Shown in pieces: positions 6,376 through 13,146 of a DNA stretch of 13,146 bases. The notes beneath the pieces were generated by a model, which did no database searches, was not told where the DNA came from, and saw nothing but the letters and a program-made list of their open reading frames with translations. The DNA comes from Acetobacteraceae bacterium (lineage in GTDB: Bacteria; Pseudomonadota; Alphaproteobacteria; Acetobacterales; Acetobacteraceae). How positions within the stretch are numbered: the first letter of the stretch is position 1; each line of letters opens with the position of its first letter. The stretch is from positions 1-13,146 of the forward strand of contig CANFIE010000065.1 in NCBI GenBank assembly GCA_947446625.1. The letters are read 5' to 3'. Both the position numbers and the translations under genes were made by a program.

Positions 6376-7332
6376 ATGTTCCGCCGCAGCCTGCTGACCG
6401 CCGCCGCCGCCCTGCCCCTGCTGCCGCGCGCGGCCCTGGCGGAACAACGCTTCGCGAGCATGACCATGTTCATTCCTGCCGGCCCCGGTGGCGGCTGGGA
6501 CGGCTTGGGCCGCGCCGTGGAACTGGTGGCCCGGCAGGCCGGGCTGGTGGGCAGCTTCCAGTTCGAGAATATCGGCGGCGCCGGCGGCACGGTGGGGCTG
6601 CCGCGGTTCGTGGCGCAGCGGCGCGGGCGCGGTGATGCGCTGATGATCTCCGGCAGCATCATGGTTGGCGCGGTGTTGACCAACAAAACCCCGGTGGGGC
6701 TGCAGAACGTAACCCCGCTGGCAAGGTTGACCGACGAAGCCGGCGTGGTGGTGGTGCCGGCGCAATCCCCCATTCGCGACCTGAAGGGCCTGCTGGACGC
6801 GCTGCGCGCCAACCCCGGCGCGGTGAGCGTGGCCGGTGGTTCGGCCGGTGGCACCGACCACATCACGCTCGGCCTGATGCTCAAGGCGCTGGGCCGCCAG
6901 GCGCGGGAAGCGAGCTACGTGGCCTTTGCCGGCGGTGGCCCGGCGCAGGCGGCCATTCTGGGCGCGCAGGTGGGCGCGGGCATTTCCGGGCTGGCCGAGT
7001 TTGCCGAGCAGATCAAGGCCGGGCGGATGCGCGCCCTGGCCACCACCGGTGCCACCCGCAGCGACCCGGCGATTCCCACGCTGAAGGAAAGCGGCCTGGA
7101 TGTGGTGGTGACGAATTGGCGCGGCGCCTTTGGCCCGCCTGGCGTGCGGCCCGATGCCCTGGCCAAGCTGGTGGCGCTGTTCACCGAGTTGCACGCTCTG
7201 CCGGCCTGGGCCGAGCTGTTGCGCACCCGCGAATGGACCGATGCCTTCCTGGTGGGGGAGGATTTCGCCAAATTCCTGGATAGCGACCGGGCGCAGACCG
7301 AGGCGGTGCTCAAAGATATTGGACTGGCGTGA
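6376..7332 (+). CDS. tctC: TctC, periplasmic substrate-binding protein of a tripartite tricarboxylate transporter
   Basis: The protein has 318 residues, the usual length for TctC/Bug receptors. It begins with a classic signal peptide (MFRRSLLTAAAALPLLPRA, with cleavage predicted after ALA at about residue 22). The loop PGGGWD (37-42) is the ligand-carboxylate-binding signature of the true TctC clade, and a second Venus-flytrap segment VSVAGGSAGGTDH follows at about 155. The protein captures a carboxylate in the periplasm and delivers it to TctA/TctB. Start ATG 6376 is supported by GGAGG 4 bases upstream; the longer frame from 6316 would bury the signal peptide. The stop TGA overlaps the ATG of tctB, so the three genes form one operon. 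Substrate cannot be assigned: the family takes citrate, other di- and tricarboxylates, and aromatic acids. No two-component regulator (tctDE) is visible nearby. Confidence 0.93.
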   Translation: MFRRSLLTAAAALPLLPRAALAEQRFASMTMFIPAGPGGGWDGLGRAVELVARQAGLVGSFQFENIGGAGGTVGLPRFVAQRRGRGDALMISGSIMVGAVLTNKTPVGLQNVTPLARLTDEAGVVVVPAQSPIRDLKGLLDALRANPGAVSVAGGSAGGTDHITLGLMLKALGRQAREASYVAFAGGGPAQAAILGAQVGAGISGLAEFAEQIKAGRMRALATTGATRSDPAIPTLKESGLDVVVTNWRGAFGPPGVRPDALAKLVALFTELHALPAWAELLRTREWTDAFLVGEDFAKFLDSDRAQTEAVLKDIGLA

Positions 7333-7835
7333 TGCGCCCTGACCGCGCCGACCTTTGGGTTGGGCTTTTCGTGCTGGGGTTGGGCGTGCTGGCCGGCTGG
7401 CAGGCGACGGAAATCCCGGCTTCTCCGCTGTATGCCCAGGTGGGGCCACATGCCGTGCCCTATGCCGTTGCCGCGCTGCTGGCGCTGCTGGGCACCTGCC
7501 TGGTGGGCGTGGCGCTGCTCGGCGGCTGGAGCCGCACGCTGGAAGCCGAGGCTAATGCCCCGGCCACCAATTGGCGCGCCTTGTTGCTGATGGTGGCGAG
7601 TATCAAGGCCAATCTGGCGCTGATCGGCTGGCTTGGCTTCAGCGCGGCGGCCAGTGCGCAATTCGTGCTGGTGGCGGCGGCCTTTGGCTCGCGCCGGCCC
7701 TGGCGAGACGCCGGCCTGGCGCTGATGCTGACGCTGTTTGCCTGGTTCGGCTTTGTGCAGCTGCTGGGGGTGAATATCGGCGCCGGCCTGCTGGAAGAAG
7801 TCATCCTGCGGCTGTTTGGAATGGACGTGCCATGA
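7332..7835 (+). CDS. tctB: TctB, small membrane subunit of the tripartite tricarboxylate transporter
   Basis: The protein has 167 residues with four predicted membrane helices (about 9-24, 41-64, 80-110 in a broken pair, and 123-150), the layout of the TctB family. The family is poorly conserved in sequence, so the call rests on helix pattern, size and position between tctC and tctA. The ATG at 7332 shares its A with the TGA of tctC. A GTG at 7329 immediately before it would add one residue and is an equally possible start. The TGA stop overlaps the ATG of tctA (ATGA). TctB is thought to stabilise or assist TctA in the inner membrane. Confidence 0.85.
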   Translation: MRPDRADLWVGLFVLGLGVLAGWQATEIPASPLYAQVGPHAVPYAVAALLALLGTCLVGVALLGGWSRTLEAEANAPATNWRALLLMVASIKANLALIGWLGFSAAASAQFVLVAAAFGSRRPWRDAGLALMLTLFAWFGFVQLLGVNIGAGLLEEVILRLFGMDVP

Positions 7836-9319
7836 GCGTGTGGGATGGGTTGGGTCTGGGCTTCGGCAATGCGCTGACCCTGGCGAATCTGGGCTGGGCG
7901 CTGCTGGGCTGCTTCCTGGGCACCGCGGTAGGCGTGCTGCCGGGCATTGGGCCGGCGCTGACCATTGCGCTGCTGCTGCCCATCACCTTTCAGGTGGAAG
8001 CGACCGGCGCGTTTATCCTGTTCTGCGGTATTTTTTATGGTGCCATGTATGGCGGCTCCACCACCTCGATTTTGCTGAATACGCCGGGTGAGAGCGGCAG
8101 CATCATCACCGCGCTGGAAGGCGCGAAGATGGCGCGCAATGGCCGCGCCGGGCCGGCTTTGGCCACGGCGGCCATTGGCAGCTTCGTAGCCGGCACCATC
8201 GGCACGCTGGGTATTTCCTTCCTGGGGCCGGTGGTGGTGGAATTCGCGCTGCTGCTCGGCCCGGCCGAGTATTTCTCACTGATGGTGCTGTGCTTCGTCA
8301 CCGTCTCGGCCGTGCTGGGCGGCAGTGCCTTGCGCGGGCTGACCAGCCTGGCCTTCGGACTGCTGCTGGGGCTGGTGGGGATAGACCTGCAAACCGGCCA
8401 GCCGCGCATGACCTTCGGCATTCCCGAACTGTTGGACGGGGTGAATGTGGTGCTGGTGGCCGTGGCGCTGTTCGCGGTGGGGGAGACGCTGTTCCTGGCC
8501 TGGCGGCATGTGGAAGGCGGCGCCAAGGTGTTGCCGGTGGGCAATATCATGCCCAGCCGGGCCGACCTGAAGCGCAGTTGGAAGCCCTGGCTGCGCGGCA
8601 GCCTGCTGGGCTTTCCCTTTGGCGTCATGCCCGCCGGCGGCACCGAAATGCCGACCATGCTGAGCTACTACGCCGAGCGGAAACTGGTGGCGCCCGAGCA
8701 CGCGCATGAATTCGGCACTACCGGCGCCATTGAAGGCGTGGCCGGGCCGGAAGCCGCCAACAACGCCGCCGCCGCCGGCATTCTGGTGCCGATGCTGACG
8801 CTCGGGCTGCCGACCAGCGCGACCGCCGCCATCATGCTTTCGGCGTTCCAGAGCTACGGCATCAACCCCGGGCCGATGCTGTTTGAGCAGCAGGCGCCGC
8901 TGGTGTGGACGCTGATTGCCAGCCTGTACGTGGCCAATGTGATGCTGGTGGTGCTGAACCTGCCGCTGGTGGGGCTGTGGGCGCGGATTTTGAAGGTACC
9001 GCAGCCGCAGCTTTACGCCGGCATCCTGGTCTTCGCGACCATCGGCACCTACGGCATTTCCAACAGCGTGATGGACCTGGTGCTGCTGTACAGTATCGGC
9101 ACGGTGGGCATGTTCATGCGGCGGTTTGATTTTCCGACCGCGCCGGTGGTGATTGGCATGATCCTGGGGCCGATGGCTGAGCAGAATCTGCGCCAGGCGC
9201 TGACCATCAGCCAGGGCGATTGGATGGCCTTCCTGACTCGGCCCGGCAGCGCCATGCTGCTGGCGCTGGCCCTGGTGGCGCTGCTGGGGCCGCGGGTTTG
9301 GGCGCTGGTGCGGCGGTAG
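7832..9319 (+). CDS. tctA: TctA, large membrane permease of the tripartite tricarboxylate transporter
   Basis: The protein has 495 residues with about 10-12 membrane helices, the normal TctA size. Diagnostic motifs are present: VGVLPGIGPALTIALLLP (33-50), YGGSTTSILLNTPGE (73-87), MPAGGTEMPTM and later EGVAGPEAANNAAAAG with LTLGLPTSATAAIML, the duplicated half-site regions typical of the family. It forms the cation-coupled transport channel in the inner membrane for substrate delivered by TctC. The start is the ATG overlapping the tctB stop (ATGA), which implies translational coupling; the upstream extension in the same frame (from 7571) lies inside tctB and is not used. A hairpin follows 4 bases after the stop. 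Confidence 0.95.
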   Translation: MSVWDGLGLGFGNALTLANLGWALLGCFLGTAVGVLPGIGPALTIALLLPITFQVEATGAFILFCGIFYGAMYGGSTTSILLNTPGESGSIITALEGAKMARNGRAGPALATAAIGSFVAGTIGTLGISFLGPVVVEFALLLGPAEYFSLMVLCFVTVSAVLGGSALRGLTSLAFGLLLGLVGIDLQTGQPRMTFGIPELLDGVNVVLVAVALFAVGETLFLAWRHVEGGAKVLPVGNIMPSRADLKRSWKPWLRGSLLGFPFGVMPAGGTEMPTMLSYYAERKLVAPEHAHEFGTTGAIEGVAGPEAANNAAAAGILVPMLTLGLPTSATAAIMLSAFQSYGINPGPMLFEQQAPLVWTLIASLYVANVMLVVLNLPLVGLWARILKVPQPQLYAGILVFATIGTYGISNSVMDLVLLYSIGTVGMFMRRFDFPTAPVVIGMILGPMAEQNLRQALTISQGDWMAFLTRPGSAMLLALALVALLGPRVWALVRR

Positions 9320-9323
9320 AAAA

Positions 9324-9345
9324 GGGCGGCGCTACTCCGCCGCCC
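9324..9345 (+). terminator. Hairpin just after tctA
   Basis: GGGCGGCG (9324-9331) pairs with CGCCGCCC (9338-9345) around the loop ctactc, starting 4 bases after the tctA stop. The bases that follow are CTTAG rather than a T-run, so it is a plausible but not classical terminator for the tctCBA transcript. Confidence 0.55.
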
Positions 9346-9348
9346 CTT

Positions 9349-9452
9349 AGAGCACTATGCGCCCTGACGGGCGCATTTCGTGCTCTATAACCATTTGAAA
9401 CTAGAGCAAGAAATCCATTCTGATGATTCCATCAGAACGGATATTGCTCTAG
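9349..9452. repeat. 104-bp two-hairpin dispersed repeat, copy 1
   Basis: The first half folds as AGAGCAC/GTGCTCT enclosing ATGCGCC/GGCGCAT. The second half folds as CTAGAGCAA/TTGCTCTAG enclosing TTCTGATG/CATCAGAA with an ATTC loop. Copy 2 (11541-11644) has the same length and about 86% identity (15 differences), with no gap. The last three bases overlap the stop codon of the flavin monooxygenase gene. It lies between convergent 3' ends, so it may act as a bidirectional terminator or be a dispersed intergenic repeat that prefers such sites. Confidence 0.75.
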
Positions 9453-10792
9453 CCCCAGCGCTGCCCGCCGCTGGGCTTTTGCAGACCCAGATGGTCGCGC
9501 AGCGTGGTGCCGGTGTAGTCCTTGCGGTGCAGGCCGCGCTTCTGCAATTCCGGCACCACGTGGTCCACGAATTCGGCGTAGGTGCCGGGCACATGCGTGG
9601 CGCTGATGACGAAGCCGTCGCAGGCACGGCCGACGAACCATTCCTCCAACTTGTCCGCCACCTGCTTCGGGCCGCCCACCATATCCATGCGCGGCCGGCC
9701 ACGTCCGCTGCCCACAATGAAGTCCCGCACCGTTGGGTTCTTCTTGCCGGTGCGCTGCACCACACGGTCTCGCATGGCCTGCAGGCCCTGAATGCCGGCC
9801 ATCTCGTCATCGCTGAAGGGTTCGTCCATGCCCTTGCTGGCGAAGTCGAAATTCAGCGCCTCGCTGAGCAGCGACAGCGCGTCGATCTCCAGCGGCAGTT
9901 TGGCGAGCGCGGCGGCCTTGTCCTCGGCTTCCATCTGCGTGGCGGCCGTAATGGGGTAGGCGATGGTGGCGGCCTTGACGCTTTCGGGGTCGCGGCCCTC
10001 GGCGGCCACCATGGCCTTGAACTCGGCGTATTCCTTCTGGCCACTGGCCACGTCGTGATAGGCCACGAAAACCAGTTCGGCCCAGCGCGCCGAGAACTTC
10101 TTGCCCCGGCCGCTGCTACCGGCCTGGATCAGCACCGGCTGGCCCTGCGGGCTGCGCGGCACGGTGAAGGGGCCGCGGCTGTGCAGGAATTTCCCCTGGT
10201 AATCCAGCCGACGCACCTTGCTGCCATCGCCGAACCGGCCGCTGGCCTTGTCCACAATCAGCGCGTCGTCGGCCCAGGAATCCCAGTGGCCCAGCACCAC
10301 TTCCACGAACTCGTCGGCGCGGTCGTAGCGGGCGTCATGCGCCATCATCTCGGCATGGCCCATATTGGCGGCCTCGCCGTCATTCAGGCTGGTCACGATG
10401 TTCCAGGCGGCGCGGCCATTGCTCATCAGGTCCAGCGTCTGCATCACGCGGGCCACGTGGAACGGCTCGAAATAGGTGGTGCTGGCGGTGCTGCCCAGGC
10501 CCAGCCGGCTGGTGGCGGCGGCCATCATGGTCAGCACCACTACCGGGTCCATCTTCACGCAACGAATGCCGTGTTCAATGGTGTGGTGGTGGTCGCTGCC
10601 GAAGCGGTCCGGCATCGACAGCCGGTCGTCGAAGAAGCCCAGGTCGAACTTGCCGCGTTCCAGCACGCGGCCGATTTCCTGGTAGTAGTCGGCCGAGAGA
10701 AAGTCGGTTCGGCTTTCCGGGTGGCGCCATGAACTAGCCAGGTTGGTGCAGTTCTGCGCCTGCAAGAAGCCCACGAGCGCCATTTGCCGCAT
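9449..10792 (-). CDS. NtaA/SnaA/DszA-type flavin-dependent monooxygenase (LLM class)
   Basis: The enzyme has 447 residues from this start and has the bacterial-luciferase TIM-barrel fold. NtaA-clade landmarks include FLQAQNC near the N-terminus, SADYYQEIGRVLERGKFDLGFFDDRL, TYFEPFHVARVMQTLDLMSNGRAAWNIVTS, a PVLIQAGSSGRGK strand-loop at mid-protein, and a C-terminal region typical of the clade (GGPKQVADKLEEWF). These enzymes use reduced FMN and O2 supplied by a separate flavin reductase, and typically cleave C-N or C-S bonds of xenobiotics such as nitrilotriacetate, EDTA, dibenzothiophene sulfone or pristinamycin precursors. No reductase gene is in the window and the substrate is unknown. I chose the ATG at 10792 because AAAGGGG sits 7 bases before it; the ATG at 10798 would leave only 1 base. 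Confidence 0.93.
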   Translation of the reverse strand: MRQMALVGFLQAQNCTNLASSWRHPESRTDFLSADYYQEIGRVLERGKFDLGFFDDRLSMPDRFGSDHHHTIEHGIRCVKMDPVVVLTMMAAATSRLGLGSTASTTYFEPFHVARVMQTLDLMSNGRAAWNIVTSLNDGEAANMGHAEMMAHDARYDRADEFVEVVLGHWDSWADDALIVDKASGRFGDGSKVRRLDYQGKFLHSRGPFTVPRSPQGQPVLIQAGSSGRGKKFSARWAELVFVAYHDVASGQKEYAEFKAMVAAEGRDPESVKAATIAYPITAATQMEAEDKAAALAKLPLEIDALSLLSEALNFDFASKGMDEPFSDDEMAGIQGLQAMRDRVVQRTGKKNPTVRDFIVGSGRGRPRMDMVGGPKQVADKLEEWFVGRACDGFVISATHVPGTYAEFVDHVVPELQKRGLHRKDYTGTTLRDHLGLQKPSGGQRWG

Positions 10793-10799
10793 GGCCATT

Positions 10800-10806
10800 C
10801 CCCTTT
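10800..10806 (-). promoter_or_regulatory. Ribosome binding site that favours the 10792 start
   Basis: On the minus strand this reads AAAGGGG. It is 1 base from the ATG at 10798 but 7 bases from the ATG at 10792, so the shorter reading of the monooxygenase is preferred. Confidence 0.5.
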
Positions 10807-10861
10807 GTGATTACCGGGGATGCTTCCGCCTGCGGGCCGTGGCGTCAAGCCAGCGCGTGGC

Positions 10862-11023
10862 TCAGCCCTGCATCACCCGCCAGGCGCTGAGGCACATGAC
10901 GCCGATGAAGGCGGCAAGGGTACCGAGCAAGGTGACCCGCAGCAGCAGCATGGCCAGGCCGGCGGCGCGCTGGTCGTATTCCTGCTGGGCGGCCACCATG
11001 GGGCGGGCGATGCGCTGGGACAT
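10862..11023 (-). CDS. Small single-pass membrane protein, 53 residues
   Basis: The frame encodes 53 residues. A polar N-terminal part MSQRIARPMVAAQQEYDQRA (1-20) is followed by a hydrophobic stretch from about 22 to 48 (GLAMLLLRVTLLG then LAAFIGVMCLSAW) that would span the membrane once, and a short VMQG tail. The ATG at 11023 has AGGA 9 bases upstream. High-GC codon use fits the region. The stop is 69 bases before the start of the monooxygenase gene on the same strand, so the two could be co-transcribed. I do not recognise the family. A longer overlapping minus-strand frame (10873-11193) in another frame lacks a coherent protein pattern and was not used. Confidence 0.6.
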   Translation of the reverse strand: MSQRIARPMVAAQQEYDQRAAGLAMLLLRVTLLGTLAAFIGVMCLSAWRVMQG

Positions 11024-11254
11024 ACTGAAACATCCTGTGGTTGTGCTTGCGCATCCTTCCGCTTAACCGCAGCCGACCGCCAGCCACCAAATGCCCGCCT
11101 CGCGCTCTCGTGAATCAGCTTTTCGTGAATGAAGATTGCAGGCGCTTCATGTCGCTGAATCCGCCTGATTGTATCTGGCGCCGGCTCTGCCAAATCGTCT
11201 AACTTGTTTCGTGCGATGAAGCCCTCGCACCGTCAATCGTTGGAGGAAACCGGA

Positions 11255-11530
11255 ATGGAATTCATCAAATCTTGTTGGTATTGGGCGGCGTTGCCTGTCC
11301 GATTTTTCTTGTATGGGTGTGCTTTTATTTTTGGCCATCCGTTGGTTTTTTTGCCCCTTACGGCGGTTGGTACGGCCGCCGCATTTTGGGATCACCGGCT
11401 GCAACTGGCCGGGCTGGGCTGCGCCGTGGTTGGTTTGTTGCTGATGTGGATTTCGGAAAATCCGGGCTCCACCAATTCCGCCTGGCCGGCCCGCAGTCCC
11501 TTCGCGCCGCCCTTGTCGATTGAAACCTGA
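11255..11530 (+). CDS. Small two-helix membrane protein, unrecognised
   Basis: The protein has 91 residues with two hydrophobic spans: about 7-28 (WAALPVRFFLYGCAFIFG) with further hydrophobic residues to about 40, and about 50-67 (LAGLGCAVVGLLLMWI). A polar Ser/Pro-rich tail follows. GGAGG (11242-11246) lies 8 bases before the ATG at 11255, so this start is preferred to the one at 11204. Codon use is less GC-biased than in neighbours: TTT, TTG, GTT, TAT and TGT are common over the first 40 codons, which may mean acquired DNA or a poorly expressed gene. I do not recognise the family. It is convergent with the OmpA-like gene, and repeat copy 2 begins 10 bases after its stop. Confidence 0.6.
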   Translation: MEFIKSCWYWAALPVRFFLYGCAFIFGHPLVFLPLTAVGTAAAFWDHRLQLAGLGCAVVGLLLMWISENPGSTNSAWPARSPFAPPLSIET

Positions 11531-11540
11531 ACCCTGGCGT

Positions 11541-11644
11541 AGCGCACCATGCGTCCTGCCGGGCGCATGTCGTGCTCTGCAACCGTTTGAAATTAAAGCG
11601 AGAAATTCATTCTGATGATTCCATCAGAATGGATGTTGCTATAG
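11541..11644. repeat. 104-bp two-hairpin dispersed repeat, copy 2
   Basis: It matches copy 1 (9349-9452) at about 86% identity without gaps. The inner hairpin ATTCTGATG/CATCAGAAT (loop ATTC) is intact and one pair longer than in copy 1. The ATGCGTC/GGCGCAT stem is kept with one wobble pair. The outer arms (AGCGCAC/GTGCTCT and TTAAAGCGA/TTGCTATAG) are partly degraded. Like copy 1 it lies between the 3' ends of convergent genes. Confidence 0.75.
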
Positions 11645-11667
11645 GGTCAGGCGGGTTTGATCGGGCG

Positions 11668-12441
11668 CTACCGCAGCAGGGTGATCTCCACCCTGTTGTT
11701 GCGTGCCTCGCGCACACCATCGGCCGTGGGTACCACGGGCCGGGTTTCACCATGGGCGCGCACCACCATGCTGGTGCGGTCCAGCCCGTTGCGGGCCAAT
11801 TCCGCCGCCACTGATTCCGCCCGGCGCTGGGCCAGGCGAATGTTGTAGGCGGCATCGCCCGAGCGGTCGGTATGACCATCCACCTCAATGCGGTTGGCCG
11901 GTAGGCGGCGAGCTTCCTGCGCGGCTTCGCGCACGGCCTCGCGCGCCTCCAAGGTCAGGTCGGCGCGGTCGCGGCCGAAGGGCACCAGGCGGAATGGCGC
12001 CACCGCCGCGGGTGGCGTGGCGGGGCTTGCCGGCGGCGGCAGGGCGGAAGCCTGGATGGCTGGGCCTGGCGCCGGTGTTGGCGCCGGCGGCGGCACGGTG
12101 ACCGCCGGTGCCGTGACCATTGGGGCCTGTACTGCCGGCGCCGAGCCTGGCGCGGGCGCTGCGGCAGTTGGTTCGGCCCTTGGGCCGCCGCGCGCAGCCA
12201 GGGCAGACCAATCCGCCGGCGGGCGCGGGCCGGGCAATGGTTCGGCCGGTGGCTCATGGCCAAAGGGAATGCTGGTTTGCAGGATAAGCGCCGCCGAGGT
12301 CCAACCGCGTGGCAGGTGCAGGCTTTCCGGGTACAGCACCGCCAAAGCGCCCATTACGCCCAGGGCGGGCCAAAGCCGATGCCACAGGGCTGGTGGCCCG
12401 GCCGTGGGCGGCACGGTCTTTTCCTGCGAATTTGGCAGCAT
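11668..12441 (-). CDS. Membrane-anchored OmpA-like peptidoglycan-binding protein
   Basis: The protein has 257 residues: a short cytoplasmic N-terminus (1-20), one hydrophobic anchor (about 21-38), a Pro/Ala-rich linker (about 62-148) and a C-terminal OmpA domain (about 150-257). The domain carries DGHTDRSG (188-195) and NIRLAQRRA (200-208). D192 and R207 are spaced exactly 15 apart, as in the diaminopimelate-binding pair of OmpA (D271 and R286 in the Acinetobacter protein), and the ending REARNNRVEITLL is standard. It would tether the cell envelope to peptidoglycan, with the domain in the periplasm. The ATG at 12441 has AGGGG close upstream. It lies 77 bases downstream of the Ala/Pro-rich repeat gene on the same strand, so the two may share a transcript. 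Unlike outer-membrane OmpA it lacks a beta-barrel. Confidence 0.88.
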   Translation of the reverse strand: MLPNSQEKTVPPTAGPPALWHRLWPALGVMGALAVLYPESLHLPRGWTSAALILQTSIPFGHEPPAEPLPGPRPPADWSALAARGGPRAEPTAAAPAPGSAPAVQAPMVTAPAVTVPPPAPTPAPGPAIQASALPPPASPATPPAAVAPFRLVPFGRDRADLTLEAREAVREAAQEARRLPANRIEVDGHTDRSGDAAYNIRLAQRRAESVAAELARNGLDRTSMVVRAHGETRPVVPTADGVREARNNRVEITLLR

Positions 12442-12518
12442 GACCCCTGGCCCCGGACTAGCCTTGCCATTCCAGCATGGCGCCCCGGCGCTGCCAACGG
12501 GCAGGTCGGCGCGTGGCT

Positions 12519-13146
12519 TCAGCGGGCGCCGGTATAGCCGGCCAACTCAGCGGCGATAAGACAGACATAGGCACCGCGCGGGGCGCTGGCAAAGCCGCGT
12601 GACCCTGGCAGGTGGTACTGCCGGGTTTCGCTGATGCCCCAGGCCAGGTCGTCGCCGCAGGCTTCGCGGGCCTGGCCTTCGGTGCGGTAGGTGGCCACCG
12701 CCACCATGGAAGCCAGGCCACTACGGCGCGAAATGCAGGCCGTGGCGGCACCACCCCGGTTGGCGCGGTTGCGGGCGCGGGGGCCGGCTTCGGCCTCGCA
12801 GGCCTGCTGTTGCTGTGCGCGGGTGGGCGGCGCGGCGGCATCGGCGGCGGGCTGGGCTTCGGCGCTGGCGGCCGGGGCGGGTTGCCGGTTGCGCTGGCGT
12901 GGCTGTGCCTGTGGCGTAGCGGGTGTGGCGGCAGTTTCGGCGGGTTCGGCGCTGGCGGCCGGGGCGGGTTGCCGGTTGCGTTGGCGGGGTTGAGCCTGTG
13001 GCGCTGCGGGCGCTGTGGCGTCTTCGGGCGGTGGGGTTGCCGCTTCCGTCACCGGCGGGGTGGGGCGCGTGCGCTGGGTGCGGCGGGCCGGGGCGGCGGG
13101 CGCCTCGGCCGCTGCCGGCGCCGCGACTTCGGCCGGGGCCGCGGCG
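12519..13146 (-). CDS. Ala/Pro-rich tandem-repeat protein (5' end outside window)
   Basis: The frame is open from the right edge to a TGA at 12519-12521 (209 residues visible). A GTG at 13052 is a possible internal start, but the frame continues through it in the same Ala/Pro-rich style, so the gene most likely begins outside the window. The N-terminal part is low-complexity (Ala, Pro, Glu, Gln, Arg) and holds two copies of QAQPRQRNRQPAPAASAE spaced 29 residues apart. The last 95 residues are different: four Cys (in QQACEAEAG, TACISRR, EACGDD and YVCLIAAE) and a segment GLASMVAVATYRTEGQAREACGDDLAWG resembling a small globular, possibly disulfide-stabilised domain. I do not recognise it. The basic PRQRNRQ runs could bind nucleic acid or acidic polymers; this is speculation. 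Confidence 0.7.
   Translation of the reverse strand, partial: AAAPAEVAAPAAAEAPAAPARRTQRTRPTPPVTEAATPPPEDATAPAAPQAQPRQRNRQPAPAASAEPAETAATPATPQAQPRQRNRQPAPAASAEAQPAADAAAPPTRAQQQQACEAEAGPRARNRANRGGAATACISRRSGLASMVAVATYRTEGQAREACGDDLAWGISETRQYHLPGSRGFASAPRGAYVCLIAAELAGYTGAR
12858..13003 (-). repeat. Two direct coding repeats with 87-bp period
   Basis: Bases 12858-12916 and 12945-13003 are 59-base copies with about 4 differences. The spacing of 87 bases equals 29 codons, so the repeat stays in frame and encodes the duplicated Gln/Arg/Pro/Ala motif of the 12519-13146 protein. Confidence 0.8.

Noticed and set aside
5512..7449. Long minus-strand frame (645 residues) across the SapC and TctC genes
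   Set aside because: The product is His/Gln/Gly/Arg-rich with no domain, and it is antisense to two clearly recognisable genes.
9380..10732. Long + strand frame (450 residues) starting in the dispersed repeat and running antisense to the monooxygenase
   Set aside because: The opposite strand encodes a well-recognised NtaA-type enzyme, and the N-terminus comes from the repeat.
11147..11404. Minus-strand frame of 85 residues in the region of the small membrane genes
   Set aside because: It has no ribosome binding site or recognisable pattern, and overlaps a better-supported + strand gene.

Overview
The window is GC-rich, tightly packed bacterial DNA. It resembles an alphaproteobacterium of the Rhodospirillales/Acetobacteraceae type (Roseomonas-like). 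That placement is inferred from codon use, Ala/Pro/Arg-rich proteins, a TctCBA tripartite tricarboxylate transporter, a SapC-family protein and a NtaA-type flavin monooxygenase; no rRNA or other marker gene is present. No intergenic stretch exceeds about 230 bases, and I see no tRNA, rRNA, CRISPR array, transposase, integrase or phage gene.

Layout. 1-142: tail of an unidentified + strand gene. 150-2000 (-): three-domain glutaminase with a STAS-like segment and a C-terminal cyclic-nucleotide-binding domain. 2182-3126 (-): methyltransferase-fold protein flanked by two related inverted-repeat elements (2104-2184 and 3192-3254). 3288-3782 (+): GNAT acetyltransferase, meeting a convergent cupin gene at a 16-bp perfect hairpin. 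5001-5411 (-): small secreted-type protein with four copies of a DNDPNDAPGRG repeat; its stop overlaps the GTG start of a JmjC/cupin-type oxygenase gene (3826-5007, -). 5563-6303 (+): SapC-family protein, divergent from the repeat protein. 6376-9319 (+): tctC-tctB-tctA operon with overlapping start and stop codons. 9449-10792 (-): NtaA/SnaA/DszA-type flavin monooxygenase. 10862-11023 (-) and 11255-11530 (+): two small membrane proteins. 11668-12441 (-): membrane-anchored OmpA-like peptidoglycan-binding protein. 12519 to the window edge (-): Ala/Pro-rich repeat protein, 5' end missing.

How the genes may work together. TctCBA is a complete solute importer (periplasmic binding protein plus two membrane subunits). 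The most interesting set is 3826-6303: a Tat-like leader peptide followed by four near-identical Asp/Asn/Arg-rich repeats, translationally overlapped by a 2-oxoglutarate/Fe(II)-type oxygenase with an intact HxD...H facial triad, and divergent from SapC. This looks like a candidate substrate-modifying enzyme pair in which the oxygenase hydroxylates the repeats. The hydroxylation idea is inference; the gene overlap, the repeats and the metal-ligand motif are visible in the sequence.

Two families of non-coding repeats stand out. A 104-bp two-hairpin repeat (9349-9452 and 11541-11644) lies in both cases between the 3' ends of convergent genes. A smaller inverted-repeat-bounded element brackets the methyltransferase gene and shows a compensatory base change in its terminal arms.
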